The position numbers and the translations under genes are program-made. From contig SUVS01000002.1 of NCBI GenBank assembly GCA_015061885.1, forward strand, positions 62,001-126,000: a DNA stretch of 64,000 bases. Reading direction: 5' to 3'. The notes below the pieces were generated by a model. The model saw only the letters and a list, made by a program, of their open reading frames with translations, was not told the origin of the DNA and ran no database searches. This document shows positions 30,496 through 39,833 of the stretch, piece by piece (within the stretch, counting starts at the first letter, position 1; the number at the start of each line of letters is the position of its first letter). This stretch comes from Lentisphaerota bacterium. Lineage in GTDB: Bacteria; Verrucomicrobiota; Lentisphaeria; Victivallales; Victivallaceae.

Positions 30496-31284
30496 TCAGA
30501 CGATTTCGGTCATACGCGAAATAGTTTTTATACTGTTGGCTCTGCCGGTGTTGTAGTCGTAGTCGATCACACAACCATCCAGCCGGATAGTACCTTCGGC
30601 AACCGGCAGTCGGCGGGGCATGCCGCTGCGGAATTTTTTGATGACTTCTTCCACGCTTCTGCCGAGAACGCTGTATTCGGCACCGACCATGCCAGCATCG
30701 GTCAGATAAGCCGTACCGTTGGGCAGAATTTTTGCATCGTTGGTCTGAACATGGGTATGCGTACCGATCACGGCAGTGACTTTGCCGTCAAGAAAGTAGC
30801 CCATGGCGATTTTTTCGCTGGTGGCTTCGGCATGAAAATCGACCAGAATGGTTTTTACATCGGCGGGGACTTGAGTCAAAAGTTTTTCGGCAGTTTCAAA
30901 GGGGCAATAGGCACTGTCACGCATGAAAACTTTGCCCTGCAGAGCGATTATTGCGATTTGTCCGGCAACGGGATTGTTGACTACTTTCATACCCACGCCC
31001 GGCTGCATGGTGCTTAAATTGGCGGGTCGGACAATATCGTGTATGCCGTTGATCTCTTTTTCAAAGTCTTTCTGATCCCAGACATGATCTCCGGCGGTGA
31101 AAAAATCCACATGTTTACGCATATCTTTGAGGCAACCGGCAGTAAGACCGGCTCCGGCGGCACAGTTTTCGGCATTGGCTATGACCATGGAAAGATTGAA
31201 TTCCTTACGCAGTTCCGGAACCAGTTTCTGAACGGCGGCTCTGCCGCTGTGGCCGACAATATCGCCGATAAAAAGTATATTCAT
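30496..31284 (-). CDS. YmdB-family metallophosphoesterase
   Basis: MNILFIGDIVGHSGRAAVQKLVPELR, IANAENCAAGAGLT, FTAGDHVWDQK, VIGTHTHVQTNDAKILPNGTAYLTDAGMVG. Confidence 0.9.
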   Translation of the reverse strand: MNILFIGDIVGHSGRAAVQKLVPELRKEFNLSMVIANAENCAAGAGLTAGCLKDMRKHVDFFTAGDHVWDQKDFEKEINGIHDIVRPANLSTMQPGVGMKVVNNPVAGQIAIIALQGKVFMRDSAYCPFETAEKLLTQVPADVKTILVDFHAEATSEKIAMGYFLDGKVTAVIGTHTHVQTNDAKILPNGTAYLTDAGMVGAEYSVLGRSVEEVIKKFRSGMPRRLPVAEGTIRLDGCVIDYDYNTGRANSIKTISRMTEIV

Positions 31285-31374
31285 ATAAAAACCTTTATCT
31301 TGTTGAATTATTTTTGCATAGTTTAATATATGCTTTATATTAACTTTTGACAAACATAAATAAGGATTTATCAG

Positions 31375-31899
31375 ATGTTTTTTTCCGGAGTTGATATAAA
31401 AGACAGCTCATTATATGACCGGGATGCACTCCTGCTTATGAGCGACAGCGATCTGGCTGATCTCTGCACTGTCGAAGCATTTGTCGGTACCGGCCCCGGC
31501 GGACAGCACCGCAACCGCAATTACACTGCTGTAAGAGTGCGGCTGAAAAAAATGGATTTTATTGTCGCCGAAGAAAGTTCCTTCCGCAGTCAGAAGCAGA
31601 ATCTGGGTTCGGCACTTAATAAAATACGCTTGAAGATCGCTCTCGGTTGGCGGAAAGATTATCCGGAAAATACTTTTTATACTCATTTGAACGAAAGTAA
31701 TCCGCTTTATGCCATTGAACTTGCCCGGTTGCTCGATGCGGTACTGCAAAGTAACTTTGACCATAAAAAAGCCGCAGAATTGACCGGACTTTCTGCCAGT
31801 AAACTGCTTAAAGAACTTTCACGCAACTACGAAGTGTGGGCTGAATTTCAAGCCGCCCGTGCTGAAACTGGTTTGAGCGAACTCAAAAAGCCCCGGTGA
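31375..31899 (+). CDS. RF-1-domain (GGQ) release-factor-like protein
   Basis: GTGPGGQHRNRNYTAVRVRLK catalytic GGQ loop; short, lacks the codon-recognition domains of RF1/RF2. Confidence 0.8.
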   Translation: MFFSGVDIKDSSLYDRDALLLMSDSDLADLCTVEAFVGTGPGGQHRNRNYTAVRVRLKKMDFIVAEESSFRSQKQNLGSALNKIRLKIALGWRKDYPENTFYTHLNESNPLYAIELARLLDAVLQSNFDHKKAAELTGLSASKLLKELSRNYEVWAEFQAARAETGLSELKKPR

Positions 31900-31902
31900 A
31901 AT

Positions 31903-33486
31903 ATGTTGTCTGATAAATCAGTTAAAAAATTATTTTCAGAATATCTTAAAACTCCGGAAGCGGAACTTTTGCGGGGCGATTTTCAGCTTGGTCAGGCTCC
32001 GGAACTTCTGTATATTATGGAAAATTCCGCCGATCCGGGGCATTTTCTGGAACTGGTGATGGATCACTGCAATAAACTCCAACGCAAAGATGAAGGTACA
32101 TTTTACACACCATCTTCAGTTGCCGGAAAGATGTTCCGCCGTTCACTGGAAATATTCCGGAAAAATAATCCGTCGCCGGAGAGTTTGCTCAATATCAAAG
32201 TGCTTGATCCGGCTTGCGGGAGCGGCGAATTTATTCTGGAAGCACTGAAAGTGTTGTTTGAAGAATTCCGTTTGCTGAAACCCGATGTACCGGCAAATAT
32301 ATTGCTTGAGCAGATAATCAGCAGCAACCTTTACGGTATTGACTGCAACTGCAATGCCGTGCAATTACTCTGGTGCCGGTTGAAAATTGCCGGCGGCAAT
32401 GCGGTCTCTCTGGAGAATTTTATTGTAAAAGATGTGCTGGAGTATTCTGACGCGGCGGCGTGTTTCAATAAAAATATCAAATTTGATATTGTAATCGGTA
32501 ATCCGCCGTATGTAAGCTACGGCTTGCGTAATGCCGGCAAAATTGATAAAAACCGTGCGGCGGAATTAAGAAAAAGATTTCCTTTTTCCGCTGAATACAA
32601 GATAACGCTTTACGCAGTTTTTATTGAGTTTGCCTTGAATTCAACTGCCCCAAACGGGGTTCAGAGTTTTATTGTGCCGGATAGTTTTCTTTGCGGGCAA
32701 TATTTTACCAAACTGCGTAATTTTATGCTCAAAACCACCTCATTTGACTATTTTTATTTAATCAAACAAAAACTTTTTGATGCAGTTCCCGGTACTCTTG
32801 TCATCTATATTGCAAGCAAAAATATTCCCTCTGAAAATCATGAGTTCAAAACTGTATTGCTGAACGGAAAAACCCCGTTTGAGTTGCCGGAAAACGGCTA
32901 CACGATGCGGCAAGGTTCTCTGGAAAAAAATCCACGGCAGAAATTCCGGCTCTTTTTCAATGAAGATATTCACAAACGCATTATGGATATTGAAAGTAAA
33001 AGCGTTTGCAAATTAGGCGATCTGCTCGAACTTGCCAGCGGTCTGATCGCTAAAAAAGGCAAATCTTCGATCGTTGCCGATAAACCGCAGCAGGACGGCA
33101 TCTATCAACGCGGCCTGGTCAGCGGCAGAGAGATAACCGCGTCGGGCACAGTAAATTATCAGGGATATTTCATCAATTCCGACCCGGCAAAAATCAAAAG
33201 CGGTCTGAAAAATATTGATTATTCGCAACCGAAAATATTGATCCGTCAAACCGGTGACAGAATAATTTCCGCCGTAGATCGCAATGGTTTGCTGGTTTTG
33301 AACAATATCCATGTGGGAACAGCCAAACGCTCCAATCTTGATCTCGAACGCCTGTCAAAGTATCTGAACAGCAGTGAAATGTGCTTTTACTATCAGGCGA
33401 TAACCCTCGAAGCAAACCGCCCGATGGCACAAATAGACTTGGAAACTCTGCGGGAATTGCCAATGAAAGAAACTTTTACGCTGTAA
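31903..33486 (+). CDS. N6-adenine DNA methyltransferase (Eco57I/TaqI-like), no nuclease partner seen
   Basis: LDPACGSGEFILEAL, LYGIDCNCNAVQL, FDIVIGNPPYVSY motifs; C-terminal target-recognition-like region. Confidence 0.85.
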   Translation: MLSDKSVKKLFSEYLKTPEAELLRGDFQLGQAPELLYIMENSADPGHFLELVMDHCNKLQRKDEGTFYTPSSVAGKMFRRSLEIFRKNNPSPESLLNIKVLDPACGSGEFILEALKVLFEEFRLLKPDVPANILLEQIISSNLYGIDCNCNAVQLLWCRLKIAGGNAVSLENFIVKDVLEYSDAAACFNKNIKFDIVIGNPPYVSYGLRNAGKIDKNRAAELRKRFPFSAEYKITLYAVFIEFALNSTAPNGVQSFIVPDSFLCGQYFTKLRNFMLKTTSFDYFYLIKQKLFDAVPGTLVIYIASKNIPSENHEFKTVLLNGKTPFELPENGYTMRQGSLEKNPRQKFRLFFNEDIHKRIMDIESKSVCKLGDLLELASGLIAKKGKSSIVADKPQQDGIYQRGLVSGREITASGTVNYQGYFINSDPAKIKSGLKNIDYSQPKILIRQTGDRIISAVDRNGLLVLNNIHVGTAKRSNLDLERLSKYLNSSEMCFYYQAITLEANRPMAQIDLETLRELPMKETFTL

Positions 33487-33492
33487 ATAGGT

Positions 33493-34027
33493 ATGGTGTT
33501 GTATGGCGAACACCTGTGTGCCGCCGCGATAAATTGAGAAGATTTGAGAGGCTTTGGGAAGGTTTGGGAAGGTTTGGGAGGGCGGGCTTTGCCCGCCGAC
33601 GGCCGGTTGACGCTCTGCCCATGCAAGCAATACTCAGCGTGTAGCCAGCCAACAGCATTTGGCGGCATCAGCCGCCCACGCACTATATTGCCCGCTCGCA
33701 CGGCGTAGCCGGGCGTATGCGGCGAATACAGGCGGCAAGGACTCCCATACTCTCTCATATTTTCCCATATTCTCCCATACTCTTCCATAAAAAAGCCGCC
33801 ACGCACCATATTGCCCGCTCGCACGGCGTAGCCGGGCGTATGCGGCGTACATGGCATACGGTATGGGGTTGTATGGCGAACACCTGTCTGCCGCCCGATG
33901 GATTGAGAGGCTTTGGGAAGGTTTGGGAGGGCGGGCTTTGCCCGCCGACAGCCGGTTGACGCTCTTACCCGGCAAGCATTATATAGTGTAAAACCTATTG
34001 CCCGCGTATGCGGCGAAACCGGCATAG
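33493..34027. repeat. Modular intergenic repeat, copy A (inverted relative to copy B at 46199-46755)
   Basis: Shares blocks with copy B in opposite orientation: GGCGGGCTTTGCCCGCC hairpins (33581-33597, 33930-33946), GAACACCTGT(G/C)TGCCGCC, 10-bp periodic CCCATA tracts, GCCGCC-ACGCACCATATTGCCCGC. Confidence 0.88.
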
Positions 34028-34028
34028 G

Positions 34029-34298
34029 GTGAGCGACGCAGCAATTAATTTCGAAAAATGTTGCGGTAATTATTCCTGGGTGGAAATGTCGAGTTTTGCA
34101 AGGAACGATCCGAGGGAGCATACCTTTGTATGTGACCGAGGTGAGCGACGCAGCAATTAATTTCGAAAAATGTTGCAGTAATTATTCCTGGGTGGAAATG
34201 TCGAGTTTTGCAAGGAACGATCCGAGGGAGCATACCTTTGTATGTGACCGAGGTGAGCGACGCAGCAAGGCTCGAGATTTCCCGCAGGAATAATTACT
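34029..34298. repeat. 112-bp tandem repeat (two full units plus partial third) with foldback end
   Basis: GTGAGCGACGCAGCA starts at 34029, 34141 and 34253 (112-bp spacing); units 1 and 2 differ by one base seen; GTAATTATTCCTG at 34066 and 34178, inverted CAGGAATAATTAC at 34285-34297. Confidence 0.93.
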
Positions 34299-36629
34299 TC
34301 AGAAACTGAAGCCCATGTTGAAGTGGAATCGCAAGCGGCTTTTCACATTATCCTGATTGTTGAGTACCGGGAACGCCAAATCCAGTTTGATCGGCATAGG
34401 CACATTGGGCAGTTTGATCCGCAGACCGTAACCGGCACCGATGTTAAAGTGGTCAAACCCGAATTTGTATTCAGATTTGCTGACACCTCCGGCATCGACG
34501 AATGCCGCACCCCGCAGGAAGTTCCAGATCGGATGAGATACTTCCACTGTGAATACGCTCATGCTCTGCCCGCCGACTTCTCTGCCCGCTGAATCCAGCG
34601 GCGAAATTTCCCGGTAGGGGAAACCGCGGACACTGTTGCTGCCGCCGAGGAAATAGCGTTCATAAATGGGGGCCCGTTTGCTGTGGAAACCATCGACCAC
34701 GCCGATTCTGGCCCCGGCTTGCAATGTTATGGCGTTATCCAGGAAGCTCTTGACATAGAGCAATTTGGCTTCGGCACGGTAGAAATCTTCGGAAGAACCG
34801 AATATTCTGGGCGAAACTGCCCCGAGCAAATTGATCTGATAACCGTTTTTGGGGTCGGCCAAGCTGTCCAGCGTGGTGCGGTCAAGTTCCAGCGATACCT
34901 GGCTGACCCAGTCGCGGCCGCGTTCTTCACGGGTTTCAAAGCCCATGCTGTCAGACATATCATGGACATTGACCTGTTCAAATTTGTAAGCAATGGTGGC
35001 TTTGGTAAAATCGTCAAAGAATTTTTTGGTCAAACCGATTCTGGCACCCCAGCGGGTTTCGTCCCAGTGTTCAAAAACTGTTTCCCGCAGATAAGCACCT
35101 ATATCCAACCGCAGCGGTATATCGAAAAGCCACGGTTCGGTAAAGTCAAAGTTTACTGCCGCCCGCTCAATACCGATCATTGCCTGCAAGCGGAACCGCT
35201 GACCGCCGCCGCGGAAGTAGTTGGCGGGGTTGGTGATGTCAAAGTTGCGGCTGCTGGCTTCGATCATACCGAACAGACTGTCCACATCGGAGTAACCGGC
35301 ACCGATGCGTACATCGTAGGCATTTTTTTCTTCCACGCGGATGATGGCATCTTTTTCGCCGATGGTATCGGAGTTGACAAAGGTGGTTTCAACTTTGCTG
35401 AACATATCCATATTCATCAACCGTGATTTGGTAACATCCAGCAGATTTTCGTCTGCCGGGTCGCCGGGATAGACCACCAGTTCGCGGCGGATGACTTTAT
35501 CCTGCGTGTACTCGTTGCCGACGATAGTAACCTGATTGATGGTATATTTTCTGCCTTCGTTGATGACAAATACCAGCTCAACGGTGTGTTTTTCAAAGTC
35601 GGCGTTACGCTGGACATTGCATACGGCATCGGCGAGACCTTCGCTGTGGAGCAAACCCATGATGGCGGCACGGCTGGCACTTTCTTTCTGATAATCAAAA
35701 GTTTCGTTCAGCGGTATATTTACCAGAGATTGCAACTCTTTTTCGTCAAAGCTCTTGAAGCCTTCAAACTTTATGCCGGTAACAGTGTATGGTTTGCCTT
35801 CGTGAATGGTAAAAAGCAGATTGACAAACTCCGGATCGTCCTCGCATGGAACGATCTTGACCGATTCGATCTTGAAGTCCAGATAGCCTTTGTTCCAGTA
35901 CATATCACGCAGACGCACCTTATCGACTTCCAGCATTTCGCGGTTGAGCAAACCGAGGTTGAGGAAGCCCATCCAGTTGAAATAGCTGTATTGATTTTCG
36001 ATGCTGTGGCGTAAAGTCCAACTGCTGAAAACGGTGTTGCCTTCAAAGAAAACATCGTTGACTTTGAGTTTGAGGTTTTCTTTGATTTTGAAAATCACTT
36101 TTACTGTATTGTTTTCGCCGCGTTCCAGCAAGGGGGCGATTTCGGCATCAAAGTAGCCTTTGTCGCGGTAGAACTCCCGCAATGCCGAAGCTCCGTCCCG
36201 CAGATTGCGTTCATTGAGCGGTGCGTCGATACCGATATTGACGAGCTTGGCAAGGTCTTCAGTTTCGTACTTCTGATTGCCGTCGAAGATGACTTCGGAT
36301 ACTGTGGCGTGAAGTTTCAAACGGAAATTGAGTTTGAGTTTGCCGTCTTTCATGGGAGCGGCCTGGGCGGTTACATCCGAAAAATATCCCAGTGAATGTA
36401 ACCGTTTGATGTCTTCATCCAGGATTCGGGCATCGTAGGCTTTACCCGGCTGCAGCCGGACATTGAATCGCAGAAGGTCTTCCACCACCGGTTTGCCGCC
36501 GGTCTGTTCAAAAGCCAGCTCACCAACCAGAACGCTGTCGGCTCCGGCAACGGTCAGGCATACAACGGAAAGCAGAGATAAAAGGCATAACTTGACTGCT
36601 GAAAAACTGTTTTTGATAAATAAATTCAC
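34299..36629 (-). CDS. bamA: Outer membrane protein assembly factor BamA
   Basis: POTRA repeats (VSEVIFDGNQKYETEDL, VTGIKFEGFKSFDEKEL, INQVTIVGNEYTQDKVIRREL) and C-terminal barrel (YFLGGSNSVRGFPYREISP; ends FHFNMGFSF). Confidence 0.93.
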   Translation of the reverse strand: MNLFIKNSFSAVKLCLLSLLSVVCLTVAGADSVLVGELAFEQTGGKPVVEDLLRFNVRLQPGKAYDARILDEDIKRLHSLGYFSDVTAQAAPMKDGKLKLNFRLKLHATVSEVIFDGNQKYETEDLAKLVNIGIDAPLNERNLRDGASALREFYRDKGYFDAEIAPLLERGENNTVKVIFKIKENLKLKVNDVFFEGNTVFSSWTLRHSIENQYSYFNWMGFLNLGLLNREMLEVDKVRLRDMYWNKGYLDFKIESVKIVPCEDDPEFVNLLFTIHEGKPYTVTGIKFEGFKSFDEKELQSLVNIPLNETFDYQKESASRAAIMGLLHSEGLADAVCNVQRNADFEKHTVELVFVINEGRKYTINQVTIVGNEYTQDKVIRRELVVYPGDPADENLLDVTKSRLMNMDMFSKVETTFVNSDTIGEKDAIIRVEEKNAYDVRIGAGYSDVDSLFGMIEASSRNFDITNPANYFRGGGQRFRLQAMIGIERAAVNFDFTEPWLFDIPLRLDIGAYLRETVFEHWDETRWGARIGLTKKFFDDFTKATIAYKFEQVNVHDMSDSMGFETREERGRDWVSQVSLELDRTTLDSLADPKNGYQINLLGAVSPRIFGSSEDFYRAEAKLLYVKSFLDNAITLQAGARIGVVDGFHSKRAPIYERYFLGGSNSVRGFPYREISPLDSAGREVGGQSMSVFTVEVSHPIWNFLRGAAFVDAGGVSKSEYKFGFDHFNIGAGYGLRIKLPNVPMPIKLDLAFPVLNNQDNVKSRLRFHFNMGFSF

Positions 36630-36805
36630 TGCAACACCTCTGGATATTTTATATTTAAAACAAAATGTAATTCTTTAAAATACAGCCATTTGGCAGAAAA
36701 ACCCAATTTTTTCTTAAAAAAACCGCTTTTTTTCTTGCAAAAACTCTTCTTCAGGGGTATTTTTCGTCCGGAATGGTAAATTGAAAACCCTGTGGAGAAA
36801 ATATT

Positions 36806-39043
36806 ATGTCTGCAAAAAAATCTGTTTCCCGCGGAGCGATCGCCATCATGACCAGCGGCGGTGATGCTCCGGGTATGAATGCCTGTATCCGCGGCTGTGT
36901 GCGTACAGCTCTGGAAGCCAACTTCAAGGTCTATGCCATTTACGAAGGCTATCAGGGATTGATAGCCGGGAATATCGGCGAATTGAAGTGGGACGATGTA
37001 TCCAATATCATCCAGCTCGGCGGCACAGTTATCGGCACTGCCCGCAGCAAGGAGTTCCGCGAACGCTCCGGCTTGCTCAAAGCGGCACACAATCTGATAA
37101 AAAACAGGATCGACAAACTCATGGTCATAGGCGGCGACGGTTCGCTTTCAGGTGCGGAAGACTTGCGTGAGCAATTCCCCGGTTTGACTGATGAACTGTT
37201 GAAAAAAGGTCTTATTACCGCCGAAGAAGCCGCCGGATACCGCAATCTGACCGTTACCGGTGCCATCGGCAGTATCGACAATGATATGGCTGAAAGCGAA
37301 ATAACCATCGGGGCGGATTCCGCACTGCACCGCATTGTTGAAGCATTGGATGCCATCACCAGCACCGCTTACAGCCATCAACGCACATTTATCATCGAAG
37401 TCATGGGCAGAAACTGCGGCCATCTGGCATTGATGGCGGCACTGGCATCGGGGGCATCGGGCTGTTTTATACCGGAAATGCCGCCGGAAGATGATTGGCC
37501 GGATCAGCTGGAAAAAAATATCCTTGAAGGGGCAAAAGCCGGACGCCGCGTAAACCTTATTGTCGTGGCCGAAGGTGCCAGAGATAACAAAAACCGCAAA
37601 CTTGATGCCCGGATAATCCAGGAAGAACTCACCAAACGTTCGCTGGATTCACGCATTACTATTCTGGGGCATGTTCAGCGCGGCGGCGTACCCAGTGCAT
37701 ACGACCGCTGCATGAGTACACTTTTCGGGGTGGAAACGGTCAATATTCTTTTGCGTAACAGCGAGGAGTCACACATAGCCTGTCTGCAGAAAAACCGCAT
37801 CAGCAGTACGCCGCTGACCGCCGCTGTTGCCAAGACCCGTGCCGCCGGAAAAGCTCTTGCCGCCGGTGATTTTGCCGCCGCCGGAAAAGCCCGGGGCGAT
37901 GAGTGGCTGCGGATGGCGTATATTCAGAAGACCCTTATGCGGCTTGCTCCGCCGGAAGAAAACTCCAAACGCAAAAAGGTACGGATCGGCGTGGTGACTG
38001 CCGGGCGTGCCGCCGCCGGGGTGAACAGTGCAGTACGCACCATAATCCGCATGGGCATGGCAAGCGGAGCAGAAGTTGTCTGCTTTGAGGAAGGGCCCAA
38101 CGGTCTGATAAACAATAAATCGCACATTGCCAGCTGGATGGAGCCGGAATTGTGGAACGCCTTCGGCGGTTCACGGCTTGGTGCGGGCAGATATGTCGAA
38201 AGCCACGGCGACATTGGTGCTATTGCAGAAAGTTTCCGGAAAAATCAGCTTGACGGCTTTATTCTGATCGGCGACTGGGGCGGCTACCGGCTTTTGAACA
38301 AACTCTGCAACGCCCGCAAGCGGTACAAAGAGTTCGATATACCCATGATCGCCATCCCCGCATCCATCAACAACGATCTGCCGGGCAGTGAGTACAGTAT
38401 CGGTTGCGATACAGCTTTGAACAACATCGTTGATGCCGTAGATAAGATCCGCAACTCCACAGATACTGCCAAACGCACCTACATTGTGGAAGTAATGGGG
38501 CGTTATTCGGGGTATCTGGCGTGCTGTGCGGCACTTGCCTCCGGAGCGGAATACTGTTATACGCCCGAAAAAGTTCTGTCGCTGGACGACCTCCGGCATG
38601 ATGTGCGGGAACTTGCCGAAGCCTTCAAGCACGGCAACCGCCACACCGGTTTGATAATCCGCAACGAAAATGCCCACGACGACTACACCACCGACTTTAT
38701 TTCCACTTTATTTGAAGCCGACGGCGGCATTGAGTTTGATGTCCGCAAAGCAGTACTCGGCCCTTTGCAGCAGGGCGGAATACCCTCGCCGCTCGACCGT
38801 ATCCAGTCGGTGCGGATGGCGTATTTTGCCGTCCGCAATCTGCTGGAATCAGTGGTGATGAATGTTTCCGGCGGCTACTTTATCGGCTGTGAAAACGGCG
38901 AAGTAGTTATGCACAACTGGAAAAAACTGCGTTCTTACCCCGATCCGTGGCAGCGGACAAAGTGCCGCCGCTGGTGGCAGGAGTACGAAAAAGCCATCCA
39001 CCGGCTTTCCATTGATCCGGAGGTGCGGAAAAAGATCAAGTGA
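36806..39043 (+). CDS. Tandem (double-domain) 6-phosphofructokinase
   Basis: N-half MTSGGDAPGMNACIRG, VIGGDGSLSGA, GSIDNDM, IEVMGRNCGHLAL; C-half VVTAGRAAAGVNSAVR, PASINNDLPGSEYSIG, VEVMGRYSGYLAC. Confidence 0.9.
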   Translation: MSAKKSVSRGAIAIMTSGGDAPGMNACIRGCVRTALEANFKVYAIYEGYQGLIAGNIGELKWDDVSNIIQLGGTVIGTARSKEFRERSGLLKAAHNLIKNRIDKLMVIGGDGSLSGAEDLREQFPGLTDELLKKGLITAEEAAGYRNLTVTGAIGSIDNDMAESEITIGADSALHRIVEALDAITSTAYSHQRTFIIEVMGRNCGHLALMAALASGASGCFIPEMPPEDDWPDQLEKNILEGAKAGRRVNLIVVAEGARDNKNRKLDARIIQEELTKRSLDSRITILGHVQRGGVPSAYDRCMSTLFGVETVNILLRNSEESHIACLQKNRISSTPLTAAVAKTRAAGKALAAGDFAAAGKARGDEWLRMAYIQKTLMRLAPPEENSKRKKVRIGVVTAGRAAAGVNSAVRTIIRMGMASGAEVVCFEEGPNGLINNKSHIASWMEPELWNAFGGSRLGAGRYVESHGDIGAIAESFRKNQLDGFILIGDWGGYRLLNKLCNARKRYKEFDIPMIAIPASINNDLPGSEYSIGCDTALNNIVDAVDKIRNSTDTAKRTYIVEVMGRYSGYLACCAALASGAEYCYTPEKVLSLDDLRHDVRELAEAFKHGNRHTGLIIRNENAHDDYTTDFISTLFEADGGIEFDVRKAVLGPLQQGGIPSPLDRIQSVRMAYFAVRNLLESVVMNVSGGYFIGCENGEVVMHNWKKLRSYPDPWQRTKCRRWWQEYEKAIHRLSIDPEVRKKIK

Positions 39044-39086
39044 CGGAAAACTGACGGAAATATGACGGTTTATTCCGTCAGTTTTT
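39041..39086 (+). terminator. Probable terminator with TGACGGA iterons after the phosphofructokinase gene
   Basis: TGACGGA/TGACGGA/TGACGGT/TCCGTCA at 39041, 39052, 39063, 39074, followed by GTTTTT. Confidence 0.65.
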
Positions 39087-39146
39087 CAATTATTTGATAA
39101 TAAGTGTGTTACAAACCGTCATTTGAAATTTTGGAGTTATAGTTTT

Positions 39147-39731
39147 ATGAATTATTCAGAGTTGTTACGCCGCCGCCGCACCATTCGTTTTTACCGTCAG
39201 ATGCCGGTGGCTGAAGCCCATCTGCTTAAAATGATCGAAGCGGCATGTCATGCACCTTCGGCGGCAAACAATCAGGTTTTGCGTTATACCGTTGTCCGCA
39301 ATCCGGATCTGGTGCAGGCGGTGTTTTATCACACCAAATACGCCGGCAGAGTAACGCCCAAACGCTCGCCGGAATGGGCAGTGAATGCTCCGACGGCATT
39401 TATTGCCATAAGTGCCGTAAAAAATACTCCGGTGATAAATCCCATGGTCTATGCCGATGCCGGGGCGGCGATCATGAGCATGGCATTTCAGGCAGTGGAA
39501 GAAAAACTCGGTACTTGCTGGATCGGTGCGTTCAACAGCAAAGAAGTTACGCAAATACTGCAAATAGATAAAACTGAAGAACTTATTTATCTTTTGGCAG
39601 TAGGCCACCCCGCCGAAAACCCGGTGGAAGACATTATCAGCAAAGACGAAAGCGTGGCGTACTATGTAGATACATACAACACACTGCATGTACCCAAATA
39701 CAGTGTTGAAGCCGTAACAAGAATATTGTAA
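39147..39731 (+). CDS. Nitroreductase-family protein
   Basis: ELLRRRRTIRFYRQMPV, ACHAPSAANNQVLRYTVV, AIMSMAFQAVEEKLGTCWIGAF. Confidence 0.85.
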   Translation: MNYSELLRRRRTIRFYRQMPVAEAHLLKMIEAACHAPSAANNQVLRYTVVRNPDLVQAVFYHTKYAGRVTPKRSPEWAVNAPTAFIAISAVKNTPVINPMVYADAGAAIMSMAFQAVEEKLGTCWIGAFNSKEVTQILQIDKTEELIYLLAVGHPAENPVEDIISKDESVAYYVDTYNTLHVPKYSVEAVTRIL

Positions 39732-39833
39732 TTTTAATGGTCAAACAGCTGCCGGAGTTGTACTTTTTTATTTTTGTGCTATATTATCGATTTCCCCGAC
39801 AATATGGTTAAAAAGGGCGATGAGGATCTGATA

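Noticed and set aside
33381-34293. Many overlapping ORFs rich in GRVWENMGEYGR / PKPSQTFPNLPK
   Set aside because: Open in several frames on both strands because of the 10-bp and palindromic repeats; treated as non-coding repeat.
34029-34298. Possible CRISPR-like repeat
   Set aside because: Repeats are 112-bp contiguous tandem copies without unique spacers, and no cas genes are present.
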